64,000 bases of DNA. It comes from Caballeronia sp. M1242 (GTDB taxonomy: Bacteria > Pseudomonadota > Gammaproteobacteria > Burkholderiales > Burkholderiaceae). Position numbers and translations under genes: made by a program. The stretch lies in NCBI RefSeq assembly GCF_017220215.1, contig NZ_CP071129.1, positions 682,001 to 746,000 of the forward strand. The letters run 5' to 3'. Each line of letters begins with the position of its first letter. The first letter of the stretch is position 1. Below are positions 19,553-31,075 of the stretch, one piece after another. The notes beneath the pieces were generated by a model, which ran no database searches, was not told the DNA's origin, and was given only the letters and a program-made list of their open reading frames with translations.

Positions 19553-21880
19553 ATGGCCAAAGCATCCTATTCCGCGAGCCCGCAGGCGTTGCCGCACCGC
19601 ATGTCGCGGCTCTTCACCGAGATTCGCTGGATTCTCCAGGTCGCCCTCGGGCTCTTCCTCGTCATGGCGCTCATTTCGTACAGCCGGAAAGATCCGAGCT
19701 GGACGCACGCGGTGAGCGTCGATCACATTTCCAACTGGGCCGGGCGCGTCGGCGCGTACACGTCGGACATTCTGCTGCTGGTGTTCGGGCTGTCGTCGTA
19801 CTGGCTCGTCGTGCTGCTCGGGCGGCGCATCGTCGCGAATTACCGGCGCATCGCGGAGCCGGCGGCGCAAGCATCGTCGGACGATGAAAACGCGCCGCGC
19901 GACCGCACCTGGCTTGCCGAAGCGTTCGCATTCGTGCTCGTGCTGCTCGCAACGGACGGCATCGAGGCGCTGCGCATGTGGTCGCTCAAGGTGCCGCTGC
20001 CGCGCGCGCCGGGCGGCGTGGTCGGCGACATGATCGCGCGTCACGTGTCGCATGCGCTCGGCTTCACGGGCGCGACGCTGTTTCTGCTGATTGCGCTCGC
20101 CATCGGTCTGTCGCTGTATTTCCGCTTCTCGTGGCTCTCGGTGTGCGAGAAGGTCGGCGAGGGCATTCTCAATGCCATTACCGGCGCGCAACTGCGCCGC
20201 GAAGCGGGCCGCGATCGCAAGCTCGGCGAAGAAGCCGCATCGAAGCGCGAAGGCAAGGTCGTGCGTTCGCGCGTGAAGAGCGAGGATCACGAGCCGATCG
20301 TGATCGTGCCGCCGGTCGCGACGCCGCCGCGCTCGGAGCGCGTCGAGAAGGAAAAGCAGGTGCCGCTTTTCGCCGATTTGCCGGGCGATTCCACGTTGCC
20401 GGCCATCGCGTTGCTGGATCCGCCGCCGAAGACGCAGGAAACCATTGCCGCCGATACGCTCGAATACACGTCGCGCCTGATCGAGAAGAAGCTGAAGGAC
20501 TTCGGCGTCGAAGTGAGCGTGGTCGCGGCGTATCCTGGGCCGGTCGTCACGCGCTATGAAATCGAGCCGGCGACGGGCGTGAAGGGCAGCCAGATCGTCG
20601 GGCTCGCGAAGGATCTGGCGCGCTCGCTGTCGCTGGTGTCGATTCGCGTGGTCGAGACGATTCCGGGCAAGAACTACATGGCGCTGGAGTTGCCGAATCA
20701 GCGCCGCCAGACGGTCAAGCTCTCCGAGATTCTCGGTTCCGAAGTCTACGCGGCGGCGGCCTCGCCGCTCACGATGGGCCTCGGCAAGGACATCGGCGGC
20801 AATCCGGTCTGCGCCGATTTGGCGAAAATGCCGCACTTGCTCGTCGCGGGCACGACGGGTTCGGGCAAGTCGGTCGGCATCAACGCGATGATCCTCTCGC
20901 TGCTCTACAAGGCGAGCGCGGAGCAGGTGCGGCTCATCCTGATCGATCCGAAGATGCTCGAAATGAGCGTCTACGAAGGCATTCCTCATCTGCTGTGCCC
21001 GGTCGTCACCGACATGCGGCAGGCCGGTCACGCGCTGAACTGGGCCGTCGCCGAGATGGAGCGCCGCTACAAGCTGATGAGCAAGATGGGCGTGCGCAAT
21101 CTCGCGAGCTTCAACTCGAAGATCGACGAAGCGAAGAAACGCGACGAGAAGATCCCGAATCCGTTCAGCCTGACGCCCGACGATCCTGAGCCGCTCACGC
21201 GCCTGCCGAACATCGTCGTGGTGATCGACGAACTCGCCGATCTGATGATGGTCGTCGGCAAGAAGGTGGAAGAACTCATCGCGCGTATCGCGCAGAAGGC
21301 GCGGGCGGCGGGCATCCATCTGATTCTCGCGACGCAGCGCCCGTCGGTGGACGTAATCACCGGCCTCATCAAGGCGAACGTGCCGACGCGCATGGCGTTT
21401 CAGGTGTCGTCGAAGATCGACTCTCGCACGATTCTCGATCAGCAGGGCGCCGAATCGCTGCTCGGCATGGGCGACATGCTTTATCTGCCGCCGGGGTCGG
21501 GCCTGCCGGTGCGCGTGCACGGCGCGTTCGTGTCGGACGAGGAAGTGCATCGCGTGGTCGACAAGCTGAAGGAGCACGGCGAGCCGAATTACATCGAAGG
21601 CATTCTTGAAGGCGGCCTGGCGGGCGAGGGCGACGAAGGCGCGGCGGGCGCGGGCGGAACCGGCTCGACCGATGGCGAGTCCGATCCTTTGTACGATCAG
21701 GCGGTCGAGGTCGTGATCAAGAACCGGCGCGCGTCGATTTCGCTCGTGCAGCGGCACTTGCGCATCGGCTATAACCGCGCCGCGCGCCTCTTGGAGCAAA
21801 TGGAGAATTCGGGTCTCGTGTCCGCCATGTCGTCGAACGGCAACCGCGAGATCCTCACGCCCGCGCGCGAGTCGGAATAG
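19553..21880 (+). CDS. ftsK: DNA translocase FtsK
   Basis: The 775-residue protein is a compact FtsK. It has four membrane spans in the first 200 residues, a linker shorter than in E. coli, then the alpha/beta motor with Walker A GTTGSGKS at 433-440 and Walker [12 protein letters not shown]. The C-terminal winged-helix gamma domain ([14 protein letters not shown] to the end) recognises polar DNA motifs and activates XerCD. It pumps chromosome ends through the closing septum. The ATG at 19553 precedes the first membrane span. lolA follows after 30 bases. Confidence 0.96.
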   Translation: MAKASYSASPQALPHRMSRLFTEIRWILQVALGLFLVMALISYSRKDPSWTHAVSVDHISNWAGRVGAYTSDILLLVFGLSSYWLVVLLGRRIVANYRRIAEPAAQASSDDENAPRDRTWLAEAFAFVLVLLATDGIEALRMWSLKVPLPRAPGGVVGDMIARHVSHALGFTGATLFLLIALAIGLSLYFRFSWLSVCEKVGEGILNAITGAQLRREAGRDRKLGEEAASKREGKVVRSRVKSEDHEPIVIVPPVATPPRSERVEKEKQVPLFADLPGDSTLPAIALLDPPPKTQETIAADTLEYTSRLIEKKLKDFGVEVSVVAAYPGPVVTRYEIEPATGVKGSQIVGLAKDLARSLSLVSIRVVETIPGKNYMALELPNQRRQTVKLSEILGSEVYAAAASPLTMGLGKDIGGNPVCADLAKMPHLLVAGTTGSGKSVGINAMILSLLYKASAEQVRLILIDPKMLEMSVYEGIPHLLCPVVTDMRQAGHALNWAVAEMERRYKLMSKMGVRNLASFNSKIDEAKKRDEKIPNPFSLTPDDPEPLTRLPNIVVVIDELADLMMVVGKKVEELIARIAQKARAAGIHLILATQRPSVDVITGLIKANVPTRMAFQVSSKIDSRTILDQQGAESLLGMGDMLYLPPGSGLPVRVHGAFVSDEEVHRVVDKLKEHGEPNYIEGILEGGLAGEGDEGAAGAGGTGSTDGESDPLYDQAVEVVIKNRRASISLVQRHLRIGYNRAARLLEQMENSGLVSAMSSNGNREILTPARESE

Positions 21881-21910
21881 CGCGGGCGGCTACGGAAGGA
21901 GAACAACAGC

Positions 21911-22582
21911 ATGAAGCAGTACACGGGGAAGAAGGCACTCGGCGCGGCGCTGCTGTCGGCGTCGATGCTGTTTGCATCGCACGCATTCGCGAGCGGCACC
22001 GAGCAGTTGAAGATGTTCGTGTCGCAAGTTCACGCGGCGCGCGGCGACTTCACGCAGCAGGAAGTGAAGGCGCCCGGCAAGGTCAACAACGGCGCGAGCA
22101 GCACCACGACGCCGACCAAGGGCGCGACATCGAGCGGCACGTTCATGTTCGCGCGGCCCGGCAAGTTCATCTGGTCCTACGAAAAGCCGTATTCGCAGTT
22201 GTTGCAGGCTGACGGCGACAAGCTCTACGTCTACGACAAGGACCTGAACCAGGTGACGGTGCGCAATCTCGGCGGCGCGCTCGGCGCAAGCCCGGCGGCC
22301 ATTCTCTTCGGCAGCAACGATCTGGAGAAGAACTTCACGTTGCGCGATGCGGGCATGAAGGGCGGCATCGACTGGCTCGAACTCACGCCGAAGGCGAAGG
22401 ACACGCAGTTCCAGACGGTCGGCATCGGCTTCAAGGACGGCAATCTCGAAGCGATGGAACTGCACGACGTATTCGGCAATGTGACGCTGCTCACGTTCTC
22501 GAACATCCAGAAGAATCCGCCGGTCAAGGCCGACACCTTCAAGTTCAGCGTGCCGAAAGGCGCGGATGTCATCAACGGATGA
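21911..22582 (+). CDS. lolA: Outer-membrane lipoprotein carrier protein LolA
   Basis: The 223-residue precursor has a Sec signal peptide ending SHAFA near residue 27. The mature protein is a LolA beta-barrel half-shell, with [25 protein letters not shown] and the [14 protein letters not shown] segment. LolA accepts lipoproteins from LolCDE and carries them across the periplasm to LolB. A Ser/Thr-rich insertion (about residues 57-78) is longer than in E. coli. The GGAAGGAGAA ribosome binding site is strong. A hairpin follows the stop. Confidence 0.94.
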   Translation: MKQYTGKKALGAALLSASMLFASHAFASGTEQLKMFVSQVHAARGDFTQQEVKAPGKVNNGASSTTTPTKGATSSGTFMFARPGKFIWSYEKPYSQLLQADGDKLYVYDKDLNQVTVRNLGGALGASPAAILFGSNDLEKNFTLRDAGMKGGIDWLELTPKAKDTQFQTVGIGFKDGNLEAMELHDVFGNVTLLTFSNIQKNPPVKADTFKFSVPKGADVING

Positions 22583-22589
22583 TGTCGCG

Positions 22590-22617
22590 GCGCGGCTCTT
22601 CGGAGCCGCGCGTCGTT
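22590..22617 (+). terminator. Hairpin terminator after lolA
   Basis: A perfect 9-bp stem, GCGCGGCTC/GAGCCGCGC, is closed by a TTCG tetraloop. The T tract is poor (GTCGTTT), so termination may be partial. Confidence 0.65.
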
Positions 22618-22627
22618 TGCGCCGCGT

Positions 22628-23077
22628 CTAGCGATATTCCGTGACGAGCGTCACGCGCATCGCGGACGGCGCTCTGTTTTGCATCGACAACAGTCCGCCC
22701 GAGGCGCCGACGCGAAATGCGCCGTCGCTCGCTGCCGCGATGCGATGGCCGTTGCCGTCCACGAAATCCGCGACTAAGGCATCCGGTTTTGCATGATGGT
22801 TGTCGACCATCAGCGAAACGACGGCTTTCGGGGTGCTGTTCGGAAAAGCGGCGAACGCGACGGTGGCTGTTCGTCCGTTTTGCCTCACCGTGGTCGATGC
22901 GCCTGCGTGCATAGCTGGTCCGGCCGATACTGCGAACGGCGGTGACACTAGCGCGCCTCGGAACGTGATCGTGCCGCCCGGCATCGTGTACGCGTTCGCC
23001 GATAGGGCGAAGCAGGCCGTCATGCCCGCCATTGCGATTCGCCAGTTTCCCGCTCTGCGCAGCGTCATGTTGCTCAT
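22628..23077 (-). CDS. Small exported type 1 fimbrin-like protein
   Basis: The 149-residue protein has a signal peptide ending ALSANA. The mature N-terminus GGTITFRGALVSPPF resembles the first strand of chaperone-usher fimbrins (the G-x-I-x-F-x-G pattern). The usual structural cysteine after that strand is replaced by Phe, and the mature protein has no cysteine. The C-terminus ends RVTLVTEYR. The start at MSNMTL is preferred because AAGGGGAA lies just upstream. No chaperone or usher is nearby, so a pilus role is doubtful. It points toward lolA and lies between core genes, suggesting later insertion. Confidence 0.6.
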   Translation of the reverse strand: MSNMTLRRAGNWRIAMAGMTACFALSANAYTMPGGTITFRGALVSPPFAVSAGPAMHAGASTTVRQNGRTATVAFAAFPNSTPKAVVSLMVDNHHAKPDALVADFVDGNGHRIAAASDGAFRVGASGGLLSMQNRAPSAMRVTLVTEYR

Positions 23078-23467
23078 CGTGTTCCCCTTATTGGTCGTGT
23101 TATCGCGGTTCGATACGACGCGCATCGGCGGATACGGCCTTACTCGATCCTTCAATGCGTCAGACGATAATAAGAGGACTCCGATTGATTCGGCAATGAC
23201 TTTTCGTTTGCACGGTTGAAAAAAGTGCGGTGCGTGTTGCCCAGGCAGATGTTAGATAGTTTCGACTGCTAAGAAGCTGCAATCACGATACGCGAGCGCC
23301 GTCGCTAGACTCGCGATGGAGGCATCGCTTCTCAACCGCCTCAACGGAAATCACAGCGCACCCAAGCACTTCTCCACAGCTTCTGTGCAGCGCCCTGTGG
23401 AAAAGCGCCTGATAAGTCGCCTAGCGCGTTGATTCGCGAGCCGAATCCGCGCGCGCTGGCGTTGAGA
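23078..23467. other. Intergenic region between the fimbrin-like gene and the NCS1 permease
   Basis: No gene is supported. It includes the fimbrin-like promoter side and the 3' side of the permease. Two oppositely oriented 8-of-9 matches to a DnaA box lie at 23370-23378 and 23396-23404, but I see no replication context. Confidence 0.45.
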
Positions 23468-24772
23468 TCACGAAGCGACCGCAGCCCGCCGCGTCGATAC
23501 CAGCAGCAGATAGCACACCGCGCCGAGCGCGAGCGCCGGCAGCGTCGCGCCGAGATTCGGCAACCATGCGTTGATGGCGTGATAGACAGCGATGCCGACC
23601 GCCCACGCGATGAACGCGCTCACGTGCCAGCCGCCCGAGTAGCCGTAGCGCCCGTCTATACGGCCGACCGCGGCGGCATCCACGCGGCGCTTCCGCACGA
23701 TGAAGTGGTCCGCCAGCACGACGCCGAAAAGCGGCGCGAACACCGAGCCGATCAAGAGCAGGAAGTTCTGATACTTGCCCATCGCCACGACGAGCGCGAC
23801 CAGCGTGCACAGCGCGCCGAACGCCGCCGACAGCATCGGCACGCTCGCGCGCGCCCAGAACGTGCCGGTAGACACGGCCGCCGAGTGAATGTCGGCGAAG
23901 GCGTTGTCGATTTCATCGATCAGAATCAGCAGCAGCGCAATGCCGCCGCCCGCCTGCGCGAGCGCGACGGTGAGCAGCGTGTCGCCGCCGCCCGCCGCCA
24001 GCCCATACACCGCGCCGAGCGCATAGAACCAAAGATTCGCGATGCCGTAGCCGAGCAGCGTGCCGCGAAACGTGCCGCTCGCGCTGCGGCCGAAGCGCGT
24101 GTAATCGGCGATGAGCGGCAGCCACGACAGCGGCATCGCCACCACGAGGTCGATGCCCGCGCCGAACGCCATTTCGCCGGTGCCGGGGCGCGCCATCAGC
24201 GCGGCGAGATCGTGCTTCGACAGCAGATTCCACGTCAGCCAGCCGGCCCCGCCGAGCAGGAGCCAGATGCCCCATGTGCGCAAGAAGCGCCGCACGAACG
24301 AGAGCGGCCCGCTCACCGCGAGCAGCGTCGCAAGCGCGCCGAAGAGGAGCGTCCAGACGAGCGGCATCGAGAGATGGAAGGATTGTTTGGCGAGCGCGTC
24401 GGCGGAATCGCGCATCACGATGATCTCGAACGACCCCCAGCCGACCAGTTGCACGGCATTGAGCACGGCGGGCACCGACGCGCCGCGCACGCCGAGCGTC
24501 GGGCGCAGCGAGGACATGGCCGCGAGCCCGGTATCCGTGCCGACCACGCCCGCGAGCGCCAGCAGCACGACGCCGATCACCGTGCCGATGGCGATCGCGG
24601 CGAGCGCGTGCGGCAGCGAGAGGCCCGGCACCAGAAGCGCGCCCGCCTGCGCGACGAGCAGGCCGATGCCGAGCGAGAACCACAAAGCGAAGGCATCGCT
24701 CACCCCGAAGGCGCGGCGCTCGGCGGGCACCGGCACGAGCGGCGCGTAGGTGGAGTCGTTCTCTTGCTGCAT
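23468..24772 (-). CDS. NCS1-family nucleobase/cytosine-type permease
   Basis: The 434-residue integral membrane protein has about twelve hydrophobic segments. The NCS1 signature SWLPLIADYTRFGR is at about residues 215-228, matching the cytosine/HMP permease branch (CodB/CytX-like). Such proteins import cytosine, hydroxymethylpyrimidine or related bases with H+ or Na+. I looked for a thiamine-pyrophosphate riboswitch upstream, which would have favoured CytX, and did not see one. No cognate deaminase or thiamine gene is nearby, so the substrate is open. It interrupts the usual lolA-rarA neighbourhood together with the fimbrin-like gene. Confidence 0.82.
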   Translation of the reverse strand: MQQENDSTYAPLVPVPAERRAFGVSDAFALWFSLGIGLLVAQAGALLVPGLSLPHALAAIAIGTVIGVVLLALAGVVGTDTGLAAMSSLRPTLGVRGASVPAVLNAVQLVGWGSFEIIVMRDSADALAKQSFHLSMPLVWTLLFGALATLLAVSGPLSFVRRFLRTWGIWLLLGGAGWLTWNLLSKHDLAALMARPGTGEMAFGAGIDLVVAMPLSWLPLIADYTRFGRSASGTFRGTLLGYGIANLWFYALGAVYGLAAGGGDTLLTVALAQAGGGIALLLILIDEIDNAFADIHSAAVSTGTFWARASVPMLSAAFGALCTLVALVVAMGKYQNFLLLIGSVFAPLFGVVLADHFIVRKRRVDAAAVGRIDGRYGYSGGWHVSAFIAWAVGIAVYHAINAWLPNLGATLPALALGAVCYLLLVSTRRAAVAS

Positions 24773-25002
24773 CGAGTAGTTCCTATGGAAGTCGGTTGGA
24801 GCGGCGCCGTTCGCGCCCGGCGCGCGGCTGTCATAATCACCCGAATCGTGCGCGATTGTGCCTGCCGTCGCTCGGCTTGAAAACTAGGCCGAACGGCCGA
24901 TGCCAAGCGCCCGGTAAAAAGCGCAACATTATCGCCGCCTGCGGATTCTGCGGGAGAGCCCGCATCCATTTGCTTCAATCGCTCCAATTGCGTCCACAGC
25001 AC

Positions 25003-26319
25003 ATGTTCGAAGAAAACCGTGGCACCGTTCCGCTCGCGGAGCGTCTGCGTCCCCGCACCATCGACGAAGTCATCGGGCAGAAGCATCTGCTCGGGCCGAG
25101 CAAGCCGCTGCGCGTCGCGTTCGAGTCGGGCGAGGCGCACTCGATGATTCTGTGGGGCCCGCCCGGCGTCGGCAAGACCACGCTCGCGCGCCTCATGGCA
25201 GCAGCCTTCGACGCCGAGTTCATCTCGCTGTCGGCGGTGCTCTCCGGCGTGAAGGACATCCGCGAGGCGGTCGAGACGGCGCAGATTCATCGCGCGAACG
25301 GGCGGCAGACGCTCGTGTTCGTCGACGAGGTGCATCGCTTCAACAAGAGCCAGCAGGATGCGTTCTTGCCGCACGTCGAGTCGGGGCTTTTCGTGTTCGT
25401 CGGCGCGACGACGGAGAATCCGTCGTTCGAAGTGAACAGCGCGTTGTTGTCGCGCGCGGCCGTATATGTGCTGAAGAGTCTCGATGCCGACGAGCTGAAG
25501 GAACTGCTCGAACGGGCGACGGCCGAGCTCGGCGGACTGACGTTCACGGACGAAGCGCGCGAGGCGCTCGTCGGTTCGGCCGACGGCGACGGCCGCAAAC
25601 TGCTGAACAATCTGGAGATCGTCGCGCGGGCGGCGGCGCAGCAGAAGAAGACCGAGGTGGACGGCGCGCTGCTCGGCAGCGCGCTTGCCGAAAATCTGCG
25701 CCGTTTCGACAAGGGCGGCGACGCGTTCTACGACCAGATCAGCGCGCTGCACAAGTCGGTGCGCGGCAGCAATCCGGACGCTGCGCTGTACTGGTTCTGC
25801 CGAATGCTCGACGGCGGCGCGGACCCGCGTTATCTCGTGCGGCGCATTGTACGCATGGCGTGGGAGGACATCGGGCTCGCCGACCCGCGCGGCGCGCGCA
25901 TCGCGCTCGACGCCGCCGAAACGTACGAGCGTCTCGGCACGCCGGAAGGCGAACTCGCGGTCGCGCAGGCGCTCATTTATCTCGCCGTCGCGCCGAAATC
26001 GAACGCGGGCTACAACGCGTACAACGAGGCGCGGCGTTTCGTCAGCCGGGACCAGTCGCGCGGCGTGCCGGTGCATCTGCGCAACGCGCCGACCAAGCTG
26101 ATGAAAGAACTCGGCTACGGTCACGAGTACCGCTACGCGCACGACGAGCCGGACGCGTACGCCGCGGGCGAAACGTATCTGCCGGACGGCATGCGCGATC
26201 CGCACTGGTATCAGCCGACGCCGCGTGGCCTCGAAGGGAAGATCGGCGAAAAGCTCGCGCGGCTTTCCGAGCTCGACGAAGCCTGGCGCCGCGAGCATCC
26301 GGACCCGAAGAAGCGTTAA
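25003..26319 (+). CDS. rarA: Replication-associated recombination protein A
   Basis: The 438-residue AAA+ ATPase is related to RuvB and the clamp loader. Walker A GPPGVGKT is at 52-59, Walker B is FVDEVHRF, and the sensor segment is GATTENPSFEVN. The C-terminal MgsA/WRNIP1 tetramerisation domain includes WFCRMLDGGADPRYLVRRI and NAYNEARRF. RarA acts at stalled forks and on single-strand gaps. The ATG at 25003 is chosen since the N-terminal MFEENRGTVPLAERLRP is conserved; the longer frame is spurious. serS follows. Confidence 0.94.
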   Translation: MFEENRGTVPLAERLRPRTIDEVIGQKHLLGPSKPLRVAFESGEAHSMILWGPPGVGKTTLARLMAAAFDAEFISLSAVLSGVKDIREAVETAQIHRANGRQTLVFVDEVHRFNKSQQDAFLPHVESGLFVFVGATTENPSFEVNSALLSRAAVYVLKSLDADELKELLERATAELGGLTFTDEAREALVGSADGDGRKLLNNLEIVARAAAQQKKTEVDGALLGSALAENLRRFDKGGDAFYDQISALHKSVRGSNPDAALYWFCRMLDGGADPRYLVRRIVRMAWEDIGLADPRGARIALDAAETYERLGTPEGELAVAQALIYLAVAPKSNAGYNAYNEARRFVSRDQSRGVPVHLRNAPTKLMKELGYGHEYRYAHDEPDAYAAGETYLPDGMRDPHWYQPTPRGLEGKIGEKLARLSELDEAWRREHPDPKKR

Positions 26320-26398
26320 GCGCCGTTTCGCGGCGGCACGACGCGCATTTCGCGAAGCGATCCCGCGATGCCCGCGAACGCCTGAGCCCGTGCGCTAG

Positions 26399-27733
<1,335 letters not shown>

Positions 27734-27754
27734 TGTTTATTTGCAAAAAGGTGC

Positions 27755-27783
27755 TTGGAAACCTTTCACGACTTCGATATACT
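27755..27783 (+). promoter_or_regulatory. Promoter of tRNA-Ser(CGA)
   Basis: TTGGAA at 27755-27760 and TATACT at 27778-27783 are spaced by 17 bases. The expected start is about 55 bases before the tRNA. Confidence 0.65.
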
Positions 27784-27843
27784 TCGATTCTTCGTTGAGC
27801 AACGACCCGTTCAGCGAAGGCCGGCAGCAGCAAGCTGGTAGAC

Positions 27844-27934
27844 GGAAAGGTGGCAGAGTGGTCGAATGTACCTGACTCGAAATCAGGCGTACGGTTTCCC
27901 CGTACCGTGGGTTCGAATCCCACCCTTTCCGCCA
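27844..27934 (+). tRNA. tRNA-Ser (anticodon CGA)
   Basis: A 91-base gene with a 7-bp acceptor stem GGAAAGG/CCTTTCC, an anticodon loop CTCGAAA, the long variable arm typical of serine tRNAs (GTACGG...CCGTAC), a TTCGAATCC T-loop and encoded CCA. It reads UCG codons. It has its own promoter and terminator. Confidence 0.97.
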
Positions 27935-27944
27935 AAATTCAAAA

Positions 27945-27975
27945 CCCCGCAAGTCGTCAGGCTTGCGGGGTTTTT
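27945..27975 (+). terminator. Rho-independent terminator of tRNA-Ser(CGA)
   Basis: A perfect 9-bp stem, CCCCGCAAG/CTTGCGGGG, is followed by TTTTT. Confidence 0.93.
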
Positions 27976-28058
27976 CCTTTTTGGGGCTGCCGTCGGAACG
28001 CATGGATGTCATGCGTTCATCTTTCAACAGGCGGGCGCGCGTATCGCTTGTAGCGCCC

Positions 28059-28409
28059 TCAAACCGCGCAGCGCGCCACATCGAAGCGCAGTTCGGGCTC
28101 GGGCACGCCACCGTCGTCCGACGCGGCGTGCTGCACTTTGACGATCGACCCATAGCCCGACGGCGTCAGCGTCACGAGCCACGCGTTCGATCCGACGAGA
28201 AGCTCCGTCGAGCCCTGATCGCGCGTGATCTGCGCCGACGGCAGCATGCGCTGAAGGCAACTGGATACATCCGACGCCGTGCGCGCCGAAGACACATAGA
28301 TTACAGGTTTCGATGCCCGCAGTTCCGGGCCACTCGTCGATCCACACGCGGCGAGCGCCGCCGCAGCCGACGCCAACACACAAGCCAAACTCAAGCGATA
28401 CAAGCTCAT
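28059..28409 (-). CDS. Small hypothetical lipoprotein
   Basis: The 116-residue protein begins with a lipoprotein signal peptide. The lipobox LAAC places the lipidated cysteine near residue 22, and Ser at +3 with Gly at +2 favours outer-membrane sorting. The mature part has strands around KPVIYVSSART and a terminal LRFDVARC. A second cysteine pair (residues about 50 and 114) could form a disulfide. I do not recognise the family. It lies downstream of tRNA-Ser in convergent orientation and is divergent from map. Confidence 0.7.
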   Translation of the reverse strand: MSLYRLSLACVLASAAAALAACGSTSGPELRASKPVIYVSSARTASDVSSCLQRMLPSAQITRDQGSTELLVGSNAWLVTLTPSGYGSIVKVQHAASDDGGVPEPELRFDVARCAV

Positions 28410-28629
28410 AACGCTCCGTACGAGAAGTCGATTCGTCGCACTTGAACACAGACGAAGACGCATCGCAAGGGCAGCGATCGGGCGAGAGATGCAGCCCGAA
28501 AGCAGCCGGCGACGAAAGCGGGAATGCTATCATCGGCCTCATTGTCCTCGTGCGCGGCGCGCGTCGAACGTTCGCGAACGGCGGCCCGGCGCCCGCATGC
28601 AGGCGGCACGAATCCATCCGCATCGCTCA

Positions 28630-29412
28630 ATGGCCATCACGCTCAAGACCCCCGCCGACATCGAAAAGTTGCGCATCTCTGGCCGCATGGCCGCCGAAGT
28701 TCTCGCGATGATCGCCGAACACGTCCGCCCCGGCGTCACCACGGACGAACTCGACGCCATCTGCAACCGGTTCATCGTCAACGAACTCAAGGCCGTGCCG
28801 GCTAATGTCGGCTATATGGGCTTTCCGAAGACCGTCTGCACCTCGGTGAATCATGTCGTCTGCCACGGCATACCGGGACCGAAGGAACTGAAAGACGGCG
28901 ACATCATCAACATCGACGTCGCCATCATCAAGGACGGCTACTTCGGCGACACGAGCCGCATGTATTACGCGGGCACGCCCGGCAAGGAAGCGCGCCGCCT
29001 CACCGAGACGACCTACGAAGCGATGCTCGCAGGCATCCGCGAGGTGCGTCCCGGCGCGACGCTCGGCGATATCGGCTTCGCGATTCAGTCGGTCGCGCAT
29101 CGCGAAGGCTTTTCGGTCGTGCGGGAGTACTGCGGGCACGGCATCGGGCGTGTGTATCACGAGGACCCGCAAGTGCTGCACTACGGGCAGAAGGGCGCCG
29201 GTCTGCGACTGAAGCCGGGCCTCGTCTTCACCATCGAGCCGATGATCAACGCGGGCCGCGCGGCCACGCAGCAATCGCGCGACGGCTGGACGGTAACCAC
29301 CAAGGACCGGTCGCTCTCCGCGCAGTGGGAGCACATGGTCGCCGTCACCGACGACGGCTACGAGGTCCTCACGCCGTGGCCGGACGGCACGGGCGCGTAT
29401 CAGATGCCGTGA
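28630..29412 (+). CDS. map: Methionine aminopeptidase, type I
   Basis: The 260-residue enzyme removes the initiator methionine from nascent proteins. All five metal ligands are present: Asp96 (NIDVA), Asp107 (GDTSRM), His170 (CGHGIG), Glu203 (TIEPM) and Glu234 (QWEHM). The start at MAITLK is chosen; the longer frame lacks homologous character. Burkholderia often have more than one map gene and this one is not next to rpsB, so it may be an accessory copy. Confidence 0.94.
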   Translation: MAITLKTPADIEKLRISGRMAAEVLAMIAEHVRPGVTTDELDAICNRFIVNELKAVPANVGYMGFPKTVCTSVNHVVCHGIPGPKELKDGDIINIDVAIIKDGYFGDTSRMYYAGTPGKEARRLTETTYEAMLAGIREVRPGATLGDIGFAIQSVAHREGFSVVREYCGHGIGRVYHEDPQVLHYGQKGAGLRLKPGLVFTIEPMINAGRAATQQSRDGWTVTTKDRSLSAQWEHMVAVTDDGYEVLTPWPDGTGAYQMP

Positions 29413-29572
29413 GCCCCGCCGCGAGGAGGCGGTGTGCGCTGTAAGGCACTTACCGACGATTTAGGAATTGACGGGTTCGCCCGTTCGGTTGAAGCTACGC
29501 CAATGGGCCATGTGTCCGAGCCGCTGCCAGCGTTCGAAGCACAGCCAGCAAGCCAGAGAGATAATTGCCCGC

Positions 29573-30097
29573 ATGAGTCCCTCACTGACCGTCAGCCGCA
29601 TTGCCGCGCAACAGGGTTCGGTCCTGCGCGAGCTTCGCACGGCGTCGCTGCGCGAAGCGCCCTACGCGTTCGGCGAGACGCTCGAAGATGCACTGCTTGT
29701 CGATCCCGCATCGTTCGATCAGACCGCCGCGCTGCACGCCAGCTCGCCCCGGCTCGCGACGTTTCTGCTGTACACCGAAGGTCATCCCGCAGGGCTCGTG
29801 CATGCGTACATCGAGGAGAGCGGCGACAAGCGCGCGTTCGTGAGCGCGCTGTGGGTCGCGCCGGCCGTGCGTCATCTGCGCGGCGGTGAACTGCTCGTAA
29901 ACGTCGCGTCGCAATGGCTCGCCGAGCAGGGCGTATCCGAAGTGCATGCCTGGATCGCCGATGAAAACCGCACCGCGATGCGCTTCTACGAACGGCTCGG
30001 CTTCGGTCCCACGGGCGATCGCCGCGCCATGCCTCCGAGCGAGCAGGAAGCCGAATCGCTCTACGTGCGTCACGTGAAGCCCGGACACGACGCCTGA
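29573..30097 (+). CDS. GNAT-family N-acetyltransferase
   Basis: The 174-residue protein has the GNAT fold. The AFVSALWVAPAVRHLRGGELLV segment holds the acetyl-CoA binding loop (about residues 81-102, variant R-x-x-x-G), followed by NRTAMRFYERLGF near 130. The acceptor substrate cannot be told. The start at MSPSLT is preferred because the ribosome binding region AGAGAGATAA precedes it and the longer frame begins in non-coding sequence. It lies between map and minC on the same strand. Confidence 0.85.
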   Translation: MSPSLTVSRIAAQQGSVLRELRTASLREAPYAFGETLEDALLVDPASFDQTAALHASSPRLATFLLYTEGHPAGLVHAYIEESGDKRAFVSALWVAPAVRHLRGGELLVNVASQWLAEQGVSEVHAWIADENRTAMRFYERLGFGPTGDRRAMPPSEQEAESLYVRHVKPGHDA

Positions 30098-30214
30098 GAC
30101 TTTCGGGCGCATCTCGTCGCGCGTTCTTCCTTTCCAGTGGCTGAAAATCGGTCTTAAAAACTATGGCCGCGAGCGTGTACGCCTGTAAAATACGCAAAAT
30201 TTTTGGCCGTTCCT

Positions 30215-30997
30215 ATGTCGCTCAACAAAACGCCCTTCTTCGAACTGCGCAGCGGCTCCGTCGACACGCTTCTCTTCGTCGTCAAGACTCCAGACCTCGA
30301 TGCCCTGCGCACCGAACTCACGCGGCGCTTCGAGGCGACTCCCGAATTCTTTGCTAATGATGTCGTCGCCATCGACGTGCGGCGTCTCGCGGCTTCGGGC
30401 AATGGCGGCGAAGGCGAACGCATCTCGCTCGCGGACCTCGAAGCGCTGCTCAAGAGTGTGCGCATGCGGCCGGTTGGCGTCGTCGCGCTGCCCGCGCAGA
30501 CGTGGGCGATTCAATGGGCGAACGCGGGCGGCCTGCCGATTCTCGAAGCACGCGATCGCCGCGGCGCGCCGAAGCCCTCGGTGGACGAAGCCAAGCCCAA
30601 CACCGAAGCCGCAGCCGTCATCGAAGCGGCTGTCGCCAAGGAACCGCCGCCGGCCGTTCCGCAACCGGCGACCATCATCGACCGGCCGCTGCGCTCCGGG
30701 CAGCAGGTTTACGCGAAGGGCGATCTCATCGTGCTCGGGCTCGTGTCGTACGGGGCGGAAGTCATCGCGGAAGGCAACATCCACGTCTATGCGCCGCTGC
30801 GGGGCCGCGCGCTCGCCGGCGTGCACGGCAATCTCGACGCGCGCATCTTCTGCACGTGTCTCGAACCGGAACTGATCTCCATCGCGGGGATCTACCGGAC
30901 GACCGAAAACCCGCTGCCCGCCGACGTGGCGAGCAAGCCCGTGCAAATCTGGCTGGACGAAGAAAAACTCATGATCGAACCGTTGCGGCTGACCTGA
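30215..30997 (+). CDS. minC: Septum-site determining protein MinC
   Basis: The 260-residue division inhibitor has an N-terminal domain that blocks FtsZ polymers ([17 protein letters not shown]). A variable Ala/Pro linker lies at about 115-155. The C-terminal beta-helix has the conserved [16 protein letters not shown] and [13 protein letters not shown] repeats that bind MinD. ATG 30215 gives MSLNKTP; an in-frame TTG four codons earlier is an unlikely start. First gene of minCDE. Confidence 0.95.
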   Translation: MSLNKTPFFELRSGSVDTLLFVVKTPDLDALRTELTRRFEATPEFFANDVVAIDVRRLAASGNGGEGERISLADLEALLKSVRMRPVGVVALPAQTWAIQWANAGGLPILEARDRRGAPKPSVDEAKPNTEAAAVIEAAVAKEPPPAVPQPATIIDRPLRSGQQVYAKGDLIVLGLVSYGAEVIAEGNIHVYAPLRGRALAGVHGNLDARIFCTCLEPELISIAGIYRTTENPLPADVASKPVQIWLDEEKLMIEPLRLT

Positions 30998-31075
30998 AGC
31001 CGCGCGCCCGGTGCGATGGCGCGCGCTCATGCAGGGAGCGCAGGCGGACCCATTTGACGAACACAAGGTACTTGT

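Noticed and set aside
23370..23404. Two inverted near-matches to a DnaA box
   Set aside because: Only two imperfect sites, with no dnaA/dnaN/gidA or AT-rich unwinding element nearby, so not an origin.
24773..25002. Possible thiamine-pyrophosphate riboswitch before the NCS1 permease
   Set aside because: The conserved CTGAGA and ACCTGA elements were not found on the minus strand.
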